DNA from: DIGJ01 sp041821315
GTDB lineage: Bacteria > Bacillota > Clostridia > Lachnospirales > Lachnospiraceae
Direction: 5' to 3'
Assembly: GCA_041821315.1 (NCBI GenBank)
Contig: JBGUEO010000005.1
Span: 104,824 to 168,823 of the forward strand
Length of the DNA: 64,000 nt
This document shows positions 1 through 9,035 of this stretch, one piece after another. Within the stretch, counting starts at the first letter, position 1, and every line of letters begins with the position of its first letter. A program made the position numbers and the translations under genes. The notes below the pieces were generated by a model. The model was not told where the DNA came from, searched no databases, and was given only the letters and a program-made list of their open reading frames with translations.

Positions 1-613
1 CTCCTTGAAGACCTTTTACTGAAATCGTAAGCTTCTTACCCTCTGCTTTTTCATATGTTATTGGTAGACGACAATCCGAACGAAGTCCTCCGGCACAACT
101 AACCAATAATACATCTTCTTCCTCTGAGTCTATATTGATCATATATGTCCCCTCTAAGGCAGATGTATTAAGTGCCGTTGCACCTAATAATCCGATTTCT
201 TCATCGGTTGTTATGATTACTTCAAGGGATGGATGCAGCAATGCATCATCTGCTAAGATTGCAAGTGCATACGCAATCGCGATTCCATCATCTCCACCAA
301 GCGTAGTTTTATTTGCATACAAATAATCATCCTCTGTCATAAGTTCCAGCCCGTCTGTTAAAAAATTATGACTACTATCTTCTGTCTTTTCACATACCAT
401 ATCCATATGTCCTTGTAAAATTACAGTTGGGCTCTTCTCATATCCTACACTAGCCGGTTTCTTTATTATTACATTAAGCGAATCATCTTGAATATAGGAT
501 AATCCATGGTTCTTTGCAAAGTTTACCAGATAGTCACTTATTGCTTGACAATTTTTTGAACCTCTCGGTATCGCACTTATCTCTTCAAAATATTTAAATA
601 CTACATGCTCCAT
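1..613 (-). CDS. pepD: Xaa-His / cytosolic nonspecific dipeptidase, M20 family (3' end cut by window)
   Basis: N-terminal 204 residues of a zinc aminopeptidase that cleaves dipeptides in the cytoplasm. Visible M20 landmarks in order are GHMDMVCEK (a metal-binding His-x-Asp), GGDDGIA (bridging Asp) and TTDEEIGL (catalytic Glu-Glu), then INIDSEEE. The ATG at 613 is preceded by GGAGG at 621-625 on the minus strand, 7 nt away. The gene lies 21 nt after the UPF0210 gene and is probably the last known member of the polA operon. The C-terminal half lies outside the window, so completeness cannot be judged. Family assignment is firm; exact substrate preference is inferred. Confidence 0.9.
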   Translation of the reverse strand, partial: MEHVVFKYFEEISAIPRGSKNCQAISDYLVNFAKNHGLSYIQDDSLNVIIKKPASVGYEKSPTVILQGHMDMVCEKTEDSSHNFLTDGLELMTEDDYLYANKTTLGGDDGIAIAYALAILADDALLHPSLEVIITTDEEIGLLGATALNTSALEGTYMINIDSEEEDVLLVSCAGGLRSDCRLPITYEKAEGKKLTISVKGLQG

Positions 614-634
614 ATCAAAACCTCCAACCTAAAT

Positions 635-1999
635 TTAATTTTTAAAACTATGAATCGGAGCGGGAATTCTTCCGCCACGATTAATAAATGCATCACAACT
701 AAATGGATTGACCGCCATAATTGGTGCGTATCCCAACAAACCGCCAAACTGAGCCATATCACCCACATCTTTTCCAATGACCGGTATGATACGGACAGCG
801 GTTGTTTTTTGATTAATCATACCAATCGCCATCTCATCTGCAATAATACCAGATATCGTGGTAGCTTTTGTATTTCCAGGAATTGCTATCATATCAAGTC
901 CAACTGAGCAAACACAGGTCATTGCTTCTAATTTTTCCAAAGTCAGCGCTCCTGCTTGTACAGCGTCAATCATTGCCTGATCTTCACTTACTGGAATAAA
1001 TGCACCACTTAAACCGCCAACATAAGAAGATGCCATAACACCACCTTTTTTCACCTGATCATTTAGTAGTGCTAATGCAGCTGTGGTTCCTGGTGCACCG
1101 GCTCGCTCTAGACCCATCACTTCAAAAATTTCAGCAATACTGTCACCAATTGCAGGGGTTGGAGCCAAGGATAAGTCAATGATTCCAAATGGAATTCCCA
1201 ATCGTTTGGAAGCTTCTTGCGCAACCAACTGACCAACACGAGTTATTTTAAATGCAGTTTTCTTTATCGTTTCACAAAGCATACCAAAATCGGCATCTTT
1301 TACAGATTCAAGGGCTGTTTTTACAACTCCAGGTCCGCTTACCCCAACATTAATGATTGCATCACGTTCTGTCACACCATGGAATGCACCTGCCATAAAT
1401 GGATTATCATCTGGTGCATTGCAAAAAACAACGAGTTTCGCACAACCAAGAGAATCAATTTCTTTGGTATATTCGGCTGTTTGTAAAATAATTTCACCCA
1501 TTTGTTTTACTGCATCCATATTAATACCTGTCTTTGTAGAACCTAAGTTTACAGAGCTACAAACTCGATCGGTAGTAGCCAATGCCTCTGGTATTGATTG
1601 AATGAGATATTCCTCCGCCTTTGTCATTCCCTTTGAAACCAAGGCAGAATATCCTCCAATGAAATTTACTCCTACCTCCTTTGCAGCACGGTCTAGTGTC
1701 TTTGCAATGGACACAAAGTCCTTCGAAGACTTACAAGCCGATGCTCCTACTAGTGCTATTGGAGTAACTGAAATTCGTTTATTTACAATCGGAATTCCAT
1801 ATTCTCGTTCAATCTCTTTTCCAACCTTTAATAAGTCTTTCGCTATTTCGGTAATTTTTTTGTAAATTTTATCATTTACGACATCCAAATTACCATCTGC
1901 ACAGTCTAAAAGACTAATTCCTAACGTAATGGTTCTTACATCGAGATTTTCTTGTTCAATCATCTTATTTGTCTCAAATACTTCAAACATGTTAATCAT
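635..1999 (-). CDS. UPF0210 family protein (PFL/DUF711-like)
   Basis: A 454-residue soluble protein of the UPF0210 family, whose biochemical role is not established. The N-terminus carries the typical NLDVRTITLGISLLDC stretch, followed by VNKRISVTPIALVGAS and several Gly-rich segments. An in-frame ATG exists at 2023, but AGGAGG at 2010-2015 is correctly spaced only for the ATG at 1999 (an ATG at 1990 is possible). It is 26 nt after the ACT-domain gene. In Firmicutes and archaea these two genes are habitual neighbours, which suggests joint action, perhaps the ACT protein sensing a ligand. Function remains unknown. Confidence 0.85.
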   Translation of the reverse strand: MINMFEVFETNKMIEQENLDVRTITLGISLLDCADGNLDVVNDKIYKKITEIAKDLLKVGKEIEREYGIPIVNKRISVTPIALVGASACKSSKDFVSIAKTLDRAAKEVGVNFIGGYSALVSKGMTKAEEYLIQSIPEALATTDRVCSSVNLGSTKTGINMDAVKQMGEIILQTAEYTKEIDSLGCAKLVVFCNAPDDNPFMAGAFHGVTERDAIINVGVSGPGVVKTALESVKDADFGMLCETIKKTAFKITRVGQLVAQEASKRLGIPFGIIDLSLAPTPAIGDSIAEIFEVMGLERAGAPGTTAALALLNDQVKKGGVMASSYVGGLSGAFIPVSEDQAMIDAVQAGALTLEKLEAMTCVCSVGLDMIAIPGNTKATTISGIIADEMAIGMINQKTTAVRIIPVIGKDVGDMAQFGGLLGYAPIMAVNPFSCDAFINRGGRIPAPIHSFKN

Positions 2000-2025
2000 G
2001 GTATTCCATCCTCCTAATGACACTC

Positions 2026-2298
2026 CTAAATCCGGTGCATTTTATTAAAAATATCTTCATGCTGTACCTTTACAACGCAACCGATTTCTTCACCAATTCC
2101 TTCTAATTCTTCTGCTAATTGATCAAATGCCTTGTGAGAGGTATTTACATCGACAATCATCATCATATTAAAATATCCATCTACAATTGTCTGAGAAATA
2201 TCCATGATATTAACCCCATTGTTTGCAAGATAGGTACAAACCTTTGCAATAATACCAACACTATCTTTTCCGACTACCGTAATAATTGTTTTTTTCAT
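2026..2298 (-). CDS. UPF0237 ACT-domain protein
   Basis: A 90-residue single ACT-domain protein, close to the usual length of UPF0237. It begins TIITVVGKDSVGIIAKV, the first beta strand and glycine turn of an ACT fold, followed by NNGVNIMDISQTI. ACT domains bind amino acids or other small ligands, usually as dimers, so a sensor or regulatory role is inferred; no catalytic residues are visible. It sits between walJ (24 nt) and UPF0210 (26 nt), the pairing normally seen for this family. Confidence 0.88.
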   Translation of the reverse strand: MKKTIITVVGKDSVGIIAKVCTYLANNGVNIMDISQTIVDGYFNMMMIVDVNTSHKAFDQLAEELEGIGEEIGCVVKVQHEDIFNKMHRI

Positions 2299-2322
2299 AA
2301 TAATCTCTCTTCCTTCTATCTT

Positions 2323-3117
2323 TTATATTGTCACAAATTCCGATGGCATATCACGATTAGCAACTTGCATACAATATTCCATCTCATTTACAAGTCCACT
2401 TGTTAATAGTTCGCAACGAACCGTTTCATATGCAAGTTCTGGATAATTATTTTCTTTACTTAAATGCCCTAAAAAAATATAGTTTAACTGTTTTGAAAAT
2501 AGTCTTGACAAAAGTCTCCCTGAATTATCATTCGATAAATGTCCAATATCACTCAAAATACGTCTCTTTAAAGAATATGGGTATGCTCCAACCTGCAGCA
2601 TATTAATGTCATGATTGGCCTCTAATAATAATGCACCACAGCCTTCCAAATTTGATATAATATACTCATCATAAGTTCCAAGATCCGTTGCCACTCCGAT
2701 TTTTCCAGTTGCATCACAAAACGTATAACTAACTGGATTTGCTGCATCATGTGAGATTGCAAAGGGATTTACTTTGATATCCTGAAGAAAAAATGGATGA
2801 TCTGCTTTTATTTCATGAAATAAAGTAGTGTCTAACACTCCAAGATTATTGGCTCGCAAGATACAGCTAATGGTTTCTTTTGTAGCATAAATTGGAACTT
2901 TATACTTTCTTGTAAATACACCGAGTCCACATATGTGATCCGAATGCTCATGTGTAATGACGATGCCACTTAGTTTTTCCGGATTAACATCGATTGATGT
3001 TAATCCATCAACAATTCTTTTTTTACTAATGCCGGTATCCACTAAAATGCCGGTATTGGTATTTCCAATATAAATACAATTTCCACTACTTCCGCTTGCT
3101 ATACTACAAAGATTCAT
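2323..3117 (-). CDS. walJ: MBL-fold metallo-hydrolase, YycJ/WalJ type
   Basis: A 264-residue metallo-beta-lactamase-fold protein, the usual size for YycJ/WalJ. The N-terminus MNLCSIASGSSGNCIYIG is characteristic, and the metal ligands are in THEHSDH. In Bacillus and Streptococcus the family is linked to the WalRK cell-wall system and reported as a nuclease, so a DNA or cell-wall-coordination role is plausible but inferred. Here it follows an FtsA-like gene instead of walRK. An open frame extends upstream to 3201, but the ATG at 3117 has a GGAGA site and matches the family start, so the longer version is rejected. Confidence 0.88.
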   Translation of the reverse strand: MNLCSIASGSSGNCIYIGNTNTGILVDTGISKKRIVDGLTSIDVNPEKLSGIVITHEHSDHICGLGVFTRKYKVPIYATKETISCILRANNLGVLDTTLFHEIKADHPFFLQDIKVNPFAISHDAANPVSYTFCDATGKIGVATDLGTYDEYIISNLEGCGALLLEANHDINMLQVGAYPYSLKRRILSDIGHLSNDNSGRLLSRLFSKQLNYIFLGHLSKENNYPELAYETVRCELLTSGLVNEMEYCMQVANRDMPSEFVTI

Positions 3118-3133
3118 ATTATCTCCTACCTTA

Positions 3134-5185
3134 TTATTCCCAATAAATTGAAATGTCATCACCTTGTTGTATTTGACTCGTAAACTCAGCTTTGACACCA
3201 TTAATCATCTGTACTAACCCTCTACCAAGTCCTTCTTGCAGATCAAAGGGATAAACATCTAAAACATCCACAAAAATATAGTTGGGTTTACCAGAAAGTG
3301 TTGTTGCCTTACCATTAATGCTAATTGATACTGTTTGTGACTTTAATACATCTTCCGTTGTATCTCCTAATTCAGAACTAATTGCAACCTCTTTTTGTAT
3401 TTCATCCAAGGACTCTTCCTCTTCTTCTCCTACAAGCGATTCACTTGCAATCGTAAAGTTATCATAAATACGTTCTTCTAAATCGGCTATCATATGATTG
3501 ACATAAAAAATACCCGCATCCGAGAGATCCATAAATTCCAATACTTGCTTTAATGTATAGTAATTCAAAATTTGAATCTTATCATTTTCTTTTATTTCAT
3601 AAAATCCAGAAACAAGCGTTTTATTTACCATAACAAACTTAGGGCAAGTTACTTGCTTGCCATCAAACTTATATGTAATTACGCCATCATATTCTGGTAA
3701 CTGCTGTACTTCATACACCGCGTCGTTTCCTATGGTTGAATATTCAATTTCAATTTTATCATTGGATTCCAAGGGATTATTAATCCCAACTGTCTTTCCA
3801 TTTAACTTTACAATTGCTGCTTCACCAAGTTCTCCCCGAATCATTCGTTTTTTATCATCAACCGTAAATGTTAATGTTTTCCCACGTCTTGGAAATAAAA
3901 ATTCATTTTGAATTCCAAGTTGCATTGCTGCATCAACAATCGTAAGCTTGCTATTATCATAAAGCTTTACACGTTCTCCATTTACCGTTACAAATATAAA
4001 ATTATTTTTTTGTTCGTAATAATTAAGACAAATTCCAATCGGTGTCACCAAAAGAGAATCTTTTTTTATGTTTTCTTGCAAAAATTCAACTTCATTTAAT
4101 ACTTCCGCACCACGAAGAGCGACTCGTTCTGCTGGAATTGTCAAAAATTCTGCTAACCGTTTCGTAAAGGATGGTATTTTACCACCACCACCTACAATAA
4201 AAACTGCACTGACTGGTTTTTTACCATTTAACTCGATTATTCGATCTGCAATATTCTTTGTAATCATTTGAATGGTATTTTCAAGCTCTTTTAGTACTGC
4301 CGATGTATCCACTTTATTAGAAAGTCCCATAATATCTTTAAATCGAACTGTTTTCTTTTTTCCACAAGACGTTTTTATTTTTTCTGCAGTTGCAAAGTCC
4401 GTAAGATATTTTTTTGCAATTTGTTCCGTTAATTCATCGCCTGCATAAGGAATCATTCCATATGCAGCGATACTTCCATCTTTTGTAATACAAATATCAG
4501 AAGTACCTGCGCCTACATCCACCAAAGCAATGTTAAGCAACCGAAATCGTTCGGGAATTGCTACATTAATGGCCGCAATCGGCTCAAGTGTTAGATTTGC
4601 CACATATAGTCCAGCCCGCTCCACTGCCTGATACAAGCCATCAATGACTTCTTGTGGTAGAAACGTTGCAATCAATTCGGTTGATATTTTACTCGCTTTA
4701 TGCCCCTCAAGATTTGAAATCGGATAATCATTGAGATAATATTTGATGACACTATATCCAACGCAATAAAAATGAATATCGTCTTGTTTTGTCTCTTCAC
4801 GTATTACATCATATGCTTTTTCCACACCAAGCAAATCTAAGGAATAAATGTGTTCCTCGGTTATTTTTGTTTCCTCTTGAAACGCATAGTCTGCCCTAGC
4901 AACAATTGTCTTTAGCACACGTCCTGCAGCAGCAATGCAAACTTCCGAAAGACGTATCCCGATGCTGTTCTCAAGTTCACGTTTTACAAAGCCTATGGTT
5001 TCCGACACTTTGTTTATATCATGAATTTGACCATCCATCATCGCTCGGGTATCATGTTCTTTGACAACCTGTGCCACTACTTTGAAATTATTTGTATGTT
5101 CCTTATATCCAACCGTACCAACAATGCTCCTGGTTCCTATATCAAGTCCAAACACCAAATGTTCCGGATACTTAATTCCATCCAT
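3134..5185 (-). CDS. FtsA-like actin-family protein with about 290-residue C-terminal extension
   Basis: A 683-residue protein, far longer than cell-division FtsA (about 400-430). Residues 10-375 are an FtsA/PilM-type ASKHA ATPase: DIGTRS at 15-20 (phosphate 1), DVGAGTSD at 223-230 (phosphate 2) and VGGGGKIPSF at 331-340 (adenosine motif). Residues about 395-683 hold repeated beta-rich modules with a VNG...NDKIEI pattern, and an acidic linker lies at 585-610. I see no obvious C-terminal membrane-targeting helix. Start chosen at 5185 because GGAGGG lies 6 nt upstream. No ftsZ is adjacent; neighbours are coaE/polA and walJ. It is probably a cell-envelope scaffold, but the role is unproven. Confidence 0.8.
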   Translation of the reverse strand: MDGIKYPEHLVFGLDIGTRSIVGTVGYKEHTNNFKVVAQVVKEHDTRAMMDGQIHDINKVSETIGFVKRELENSIGIRLSEVCIAAAGRVLKTIVARADYAFQEETKITEEHIYSLDLLGVEKAYDVIREETKQDDIHFYCVGYSVIKYYLNDYPISNLEGHKASKISTELIATFLPQEVIDGLYQAVERAGLYVANLTLEPIAAINVAIPERFRLLNIALVDVGAGTSDICITKDGSIAAYGMIPYAGDELTEQIAKKYLTDFATAEKIKTSCGKKKTVRFKDIMGLSNKVDTSAVLKELENTIQMITKNIADRIIELNGKKPVSAVFIVGGGGKIPSFTKRLAEFLTIPAERVALRGAEVLNEVEFLQENIKKDSLLVTPIGICLNYYEQKNNFIFVTVNGERVKLYDNSKLTIVDAAMQLGIQNEFLFPRRGKTLTFTVDDKKRMIRGELGEAAIVKLNGKTVGINNPLESNDKIEIEYSTIGNDAVYEVQQLPEYDGVITYKFDGKQVTCPKFVMVNKTLVSGFYEIKENDKIQILNYYTLKQVLEFMDLSDAGIFYVNHMIADLEERIYDNFTIASESLVGEEEEESLDEIQKEVAISSELGDTTEDVLKSQTVSISINGKATTLSGKPNYIFVDVLDVYPFDLQEGLGRGLVQMINGVKAEFTSQIQQGDDISIYWE

Positions 5186-5246
5186 CCGTTTCCCTCCATT
5201 TGTCATGTAAAATATCACTATCCGCTATATTTTATCATAAAACCCC

Positions 5247-5846
5247 TTATTTAACTAGTAAAACTTCTAATTGCCTGTCAATATCTTTAAGATTACCGTT
5301 ATTGATAATTATCTTGTCCACGCGCTCCATAAACGCCTTCTCTGTAAGCTGCACTTTCATTATCTCCTCGATTTTCTTATCGGTATATCCTCTCGTATTT
5401 TTTAATCGTTCCTCTCGAAGCTCCTTTTGTGCCATTACAAGCCATATTTCATCACAAAGAGAAACTAAATTGGATTCAAGTAAAATGGCTGCTTCCAACA
5501 ATATATGAGTCGCCTGCGTTTCCTTTTTTAAGTATGTTATTTTTTCTCTGATGTAGGTTTCAATGAAGGGATGCACAATCGCATTAAGTTTTTCTAATTG
5601 TAATTGATTGGAAAACACAAGATTACTAAGTTGTTTTCTATCAATGATTCCATTTGATGCCAAGATCTTTGAACCAAATGTATCCACAATCTTTTCATAG
5701 GTTTCGCACCCTGGCTCCAAAGCAATATGCCCTACTTCATCCGCAAGAAGAATTGGTATACCAAATTTTTCATGTGCATAGGCTGCTACAAATGTTTTGC
5801 CTGCACCAATCCCGCCTGTAAGTCCAATTACTTTACATGTATTCAT
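5247..5846 (-). CDS. coaE: Dephospho-CoA kinase
   Basis: Catalyses the last step of CoA synthesis, phosphorylating dephospho-CoA at the ribose 3'-OH with ATP. The 199-residue length is typical. The P-loop GGIGAGKT is at residues 11-18, and the LLADEVGHIALEPG segment is the CoA-binding region. Its ATG overlaps the polA stop codon by one base (TAATG), so it is translationally coupled to DNA polymerase I, a frequent Firmicutes arrangement. The CoaD enzyme for the preceding step is encoded at 35.3 kb. Confidence 0.95.
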   Translation of the reverse strand: MNTCKVIGLTGGIGAGKTFVAAYAHEKFGIPILLADEVGHIALEPGCETYEKIVDTFGSKILASNGIIDRKQLSNLVFSNQLQLEKLNAIVHPFIETYIREKITYLKKETQATHILLEAAILLESNLVSLCDEIWLVMAQKELREERLKNTRGYTDKKIEEIMKVQLTEKAFMERVDKIIINNGNLKDIDRQLEVLLVK

Positions 5847-8575
5847 TATTTTGCCTCATACCAATTGTCCCCTTGATTAATATCGATTTCCAGCACAACT
5901 GCCAACTTAGCGGCATGATGCATTTCTTCTTTTAAAATCGTTTTCACAAGATCAATTTCATCCTTGGCCGTTTCAATTAATAGTTCATCATGTACTTGTA
6001 AAATCAAAGAAGACCTTCTGTTTTCCCTTTTTAATCGTTCGTTTACACGAATCATTGCTATTTTGATAATATCTGCTGCTGTTCCTTGTATTGGTGAATT
6101 CATAGCGATCCGCTCTCCAAATGAACGTTGCATAAAATTACTAGACGACAACTCTGGTACGGGGCGTCTTCGATGAAAAAGTGTGTCTACATAGCCATTC
6201 ATTTTTCCATCTTCCACTAATTTTTCTAAAAATTCTTTTACGTTTGGATAAGTATCAAAATATTTCTTAATATAACCTTCTGCCTCTTTCCTTGAAATAT
6301 TAAGATCTTGCCCTAACCCAAACGAACTAATTCCATATACAATCCCAAAATTAACAGCTTTCGCATTACTTCTTTGGAGCGAAGTAACTTCAGCTAATGG
6401 CGTATGGAAGACTTCTGAGGCCGTAATTGCATGTATGTCTTGTGCTTCCTTATAAGCCGTAATTAACTTTTGATCCCCTGACATGTGTGCAAGTACCCGA
6501 AGTTCTATCTGCGAATAATCGGCATCTAAAAATACAAATCCAGGTTTTGGTATAAATACTTTTCGAATTTTACGCCCAAGTTCCATTCGAATTGGGATAT
6601 TTTGAAGATTTGGTTCGGTGCTACTAATGCGCCCCGTTGCAGCAATTGTTTGATTAAACTTGCCATGAATACGTTCATCCTCATAACAGATATAGTTTGC
6701 AAGCCCATCCGCATAGGTGGATTTAAGCTTCGTTAACTGTCTATATTCTAGAATAAGTCCAACAATCGGATCTTCACATTTCAATTTTTCCAAAATATCA
6801 GCGGATGTAGAATAGCCTGTCTTTGTTTTTTTCGCAAATGGAAGGTTCAATTTTTCAAATAATATCACACCCAATTGTTTGGGTGAATTAATATTAAACG
6901 TTTCACCAGCTAATTCAAAAATTTGTGATTCCAATTCTCCAATTCTACCGACTAGCTGATTCCCATATTGTTTTAGTGCTTCTCTATTTACCAAAATTCC
7001 TCTTACTTCCATATCATATAAGGTATATACCAAAGGCATTTCAATCTGACAAAAAAGTTCAAAGGACTCTTCCTTTTTCAGTTGTTCGATCATTTTAGGC
7101 AATGCGGTATATGCAATTAAACTATGATAGCATACTAAATTTACTAATTGCTCGGATGCTTTACTTCTTGCATCCTTCAAAGAAATTTTTCCAAGTAATT
7201 CAAGTTGACTCGGAATATGAATACCAAGATAATCTCTTGCAATATCATCATAATGATACGTATCTTGCAAAGGATTTAACAAATATGCTGCAATTGCTAA
7301 ATCATATACCTCATCCATTTGCGTAAACGGCAATCGATTTAATTGACTTTTTAAATCAAAGATAGCAATCTTTTTTTTGCTATTCTTCAGTTTTTGCAAA
7401 GACTCCGTAATATCAAACTCCGTAATTTCATTCTCTACAAAAGCACATGCACTTATTTCTTCCTCTCCAAATTGAAAGGAAACAGCAATTCCAATCAATC
7501 CCGTATCCTTGGAATCAAGTGCAAGCAATGAATATTGTCCATCTTGTTCTTTTGTATATCTTTCACAATTTTCTTTTCTTGCTTGAATCACATAAATTCC
7601 CACTGCATCGACGGAAGGAGCAAGCAATTTCACGAAAAGATCCTTCCAATTTTTCTTTGTTTTAATAAGTAGAAATTTTGTTTCAATGGATTCATTGTGA
7701 CTATACTCGTTTGAAAATCGTTGAATTAAATTTTTAAATTCCATACGTTTTACTATATGAAACGCTTCTTTGGTATAAAAATCATGAATTTTAGCATCGT
7801 TAAATGAGTAGTCAATGGATACATCCGTATCAATGGTTGCTAATTTTTTGCTTAAAACTGCAAGATCATAGTACTCTGCCAAATTCTCTCTTGCCTTTTT
7901 GGGCGTCACTTCATCAATATGTTCCATTGCGCCCTCTACGCTACCAAAACTAGCAATTATTTGAGATGCTCGTTTTTCACCGATACCAGGTACGCCAGGA
8001 ATGTTATCTGCACTATCTCCCATTAATCCTTTTAAATCAATAATCTGAATTGGGGTTACCCCATATTTTTCAATCACTTGTTCTGTATTATAATCTTCAA
8101 TTTCTGTGCCGCCTTGCTTTGTTTTTGGAATACGTATTTTAATTTGCCCGGAAGCAAGCTGAAGCAAGTCACGATCACCAGAAATCAAAGAAACCTGTAT
8201 TCCATTCTCTTCTGCTCGTTTCGCAATCGTTCCAAGAAGATCATCCGCCTCATAACCCGATTTTTCTATCACGGATATCTGCATTGCAACTAAAAGTTCT
8301 TTTATAATTGGAACCTGTTGCCGTAGTTCTTCTGGCATTGGTTTTCTCGTACCTTTGTATGCATCAAACATTTTATGACGAAACGTAGGTGCCTTTACAT
8401 CAAATGCTACCGTCAAATACGCAGGCTGCTCTTCCTCTAATATTTTAAACATTATATTTAAAAACCCATATACTGCATTTGTATGGATTCCTTCTGAATT
8501 CGTAAGATCTGGTACACCATAAAAGGCGCGATTCAAAATACTGTGGCCATCAATAATAACAATTTTTTCGCTCAT
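5846..8575 (-). CDS. polA: DNA polymerase I
   Basis: A 909-residue family A DNA polymerase for Okazaki-fragment processing and repair. Residues 1-290 are the 5'-3' nuclease (DGHSILNRAFYG, GDRDLLQLAS, GLMGDSADNIPGVPGIGEK). Residues about 310-480 correspond to the 3'-5' exonuclease domain but lack the DxE and N...D metal motifs, so proofreading is probably lost, as in many Firmicutes. The polymerase has motif A from Asp684 (DADYSQIELR), motif B (RSNAKAVNFGIVYG) and motif C (QVHDELLIE, His862-Asp863-Glu864). It is 9 nt after a small zinc-finger gene and overlaps coaE. Confidence 0.97.
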   Translation of the reverse strand: MSEKIVIIDGHSILNRAFYGVPDLTNSEGIHTNAVYGFLNIMFKILEEEQPAYLTVAFDVKAPTFRHKMFDAYKGTRKPMPEELRQQVPIIKELLVAMQISVIEKSGYEADDLLGTIAKRAEENGIQVSLISGDRDLLQLASGQIKIRIPKTKQGGTEIEDYNTEQVIEKYGVTPIQIIDLKGLMGDSADNIPGVPGIGEKRASQIIASFGSVEGAMEHIDEVTPKKARENLAEYYDLAVLSKKLATIDTDVSIDYSFNDAKIHDFYTKEAFHIVKRMEFKNLIQRFSNEYSHNESIETKFLLIKTKKNWKDLFVKLLAPSVDAVGIYVIQARKENCERYTKEQDGQYSLLALDSKDTGLIGIAVSFQFGEEEISACAFVENEITEFDITESLQKLKNSKKKIAIFDLKSQLNRLPFTQMDEVYDLAIAAYLLNPLQDTYHYDDIARDYLGIHIPSQLELLGKISLKDARSKASEQLVNLVCYHSLIAYTALPKMIEQLKKEESFELFCQIEMPLVYTLYDMEVRGILVNREALKQYGNQLVGRIGELESQIFELAGETFNINSPKQLGVILFEKLNLPFAKKTKTGYSTSADILEKLKCEDPIVGLILEYRQLTKLKSTYADGLANYICYEDERIHGKFNQTIAATGRISSTEPNLQNIPIRMELGRKIRKVFIPKPGFVFLDADYSQIELRVLAHMSGDQKLITAYKEAQDIHAITASEVFHTPLAEVTSLQRSNAKAVNFGIVYGISSFGLGQDLNISRKEAEGYIKKYFDTYPNVKEFLEKLVEDGKMNGYVDTLFHRRRPVPELSSSNFMQRSFGERIAMNSPIQGTAADIIKIAMIRVNERLKRENRRSSLILQVHDELLIETAKDEIDLVKTILKEEMHHAAKLAVVLEIDINQGDNWYEAK

Positions 8576-8584
8576 ATGACTCCT

Positions 8585-8896
8585 TTACCTTTCTATAAAT
8601 AAGGCTATTACAATACTTAATACCACAATTACAATCTTTTTGTATATGATTCGAAGATGTTTTCGACGAATTTTTTCTTCTGCATGCTTAATAAATCGCT
8701 CTACATCCATCTGCTCGCTACTATTTTTGTCCTCATCTAAAAACTTTATACTTGAAAGTATGGTATAATATACATCTAAGTCTTCCCTGCATGATTCACA
8801 GGAACGAATATGTAATAAAAATTCTTCTAGTTGTTCTATATCTAGTTTATCGTCAATAAACAATTTCATATTCCTTTGTGTTTCCATGCAAGTCAT
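8585..8896 (-). CDS. Small membrane protein with zf-HC2-type (anti-sigma-like) zinc finger
   Basis: A 103-residue protein with a cytoplasmic HxxxCxxC centre (His29, Cys33, Cys36) and Cys3, followed by a linker and one C-terminal membrane helix (about residues 83-101). This layout is that of zinc-binding anti-sigma factors, but no sigma factor gene is adjacent, so the role is open. GGGGGG at 8904-8909 is 7 nt from the ATG at 8896; the open frame runs up to 8956 but the longer starts lack a ribosome site. First gene of the polA operon, with its own promoter at 8928-8956. Confidence 0.75.
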   Translation of the reverse strand: MTCMETQRNMKLFIDDKLDIEQLEEFLLHIRSCESCREDLDVYYTILSSIKFLDEDKNSSEQMDVERFIKHAEEKIRRKHLRIIYKKIVIVVLSIVIALFIER

Positions 8897-8927
8897 TTTC
8901 ATCCCCCCTATCTTCAATCCACTCATA

Positions 8928-8956
8928 ATCATATCATATACAAAAGACTTTCTCAA
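8928..8956 (-). promoter_or_regulatory. Sigma-A-type promoter for the polA operon
   Basis: TTGAGA (8951-8956) and TATGAT (8928-8933) with a 17-nt spacer on the minus strand. It overlaps the arm of the terminator of the flavodiiron gene. Seen by consensus only. Confidence 0.6.
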
Positions 8957-8993
8957 TCCAATTTCTTGAAAGAATTGGTAAAAGAAAGTCTTT
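8943..8993 (-). terminator. Hairpin terminator after the flavodiiron protein gene
   Basis: Perfect 11-bp outer stem (8943-8953 with 8983-8993) plus an inner 6-bp stem (8958-8963 with 8973-8978). On the minus strand a short T run follows. The U tract is modest, so efficiency is uncertain, and it overlaps the next promoter. Confidence 0.65.
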
Positions 8994-9035
8994 AAATTTG
9001 TCCTTATTAATACAACCTATCGTTATAACATGATT

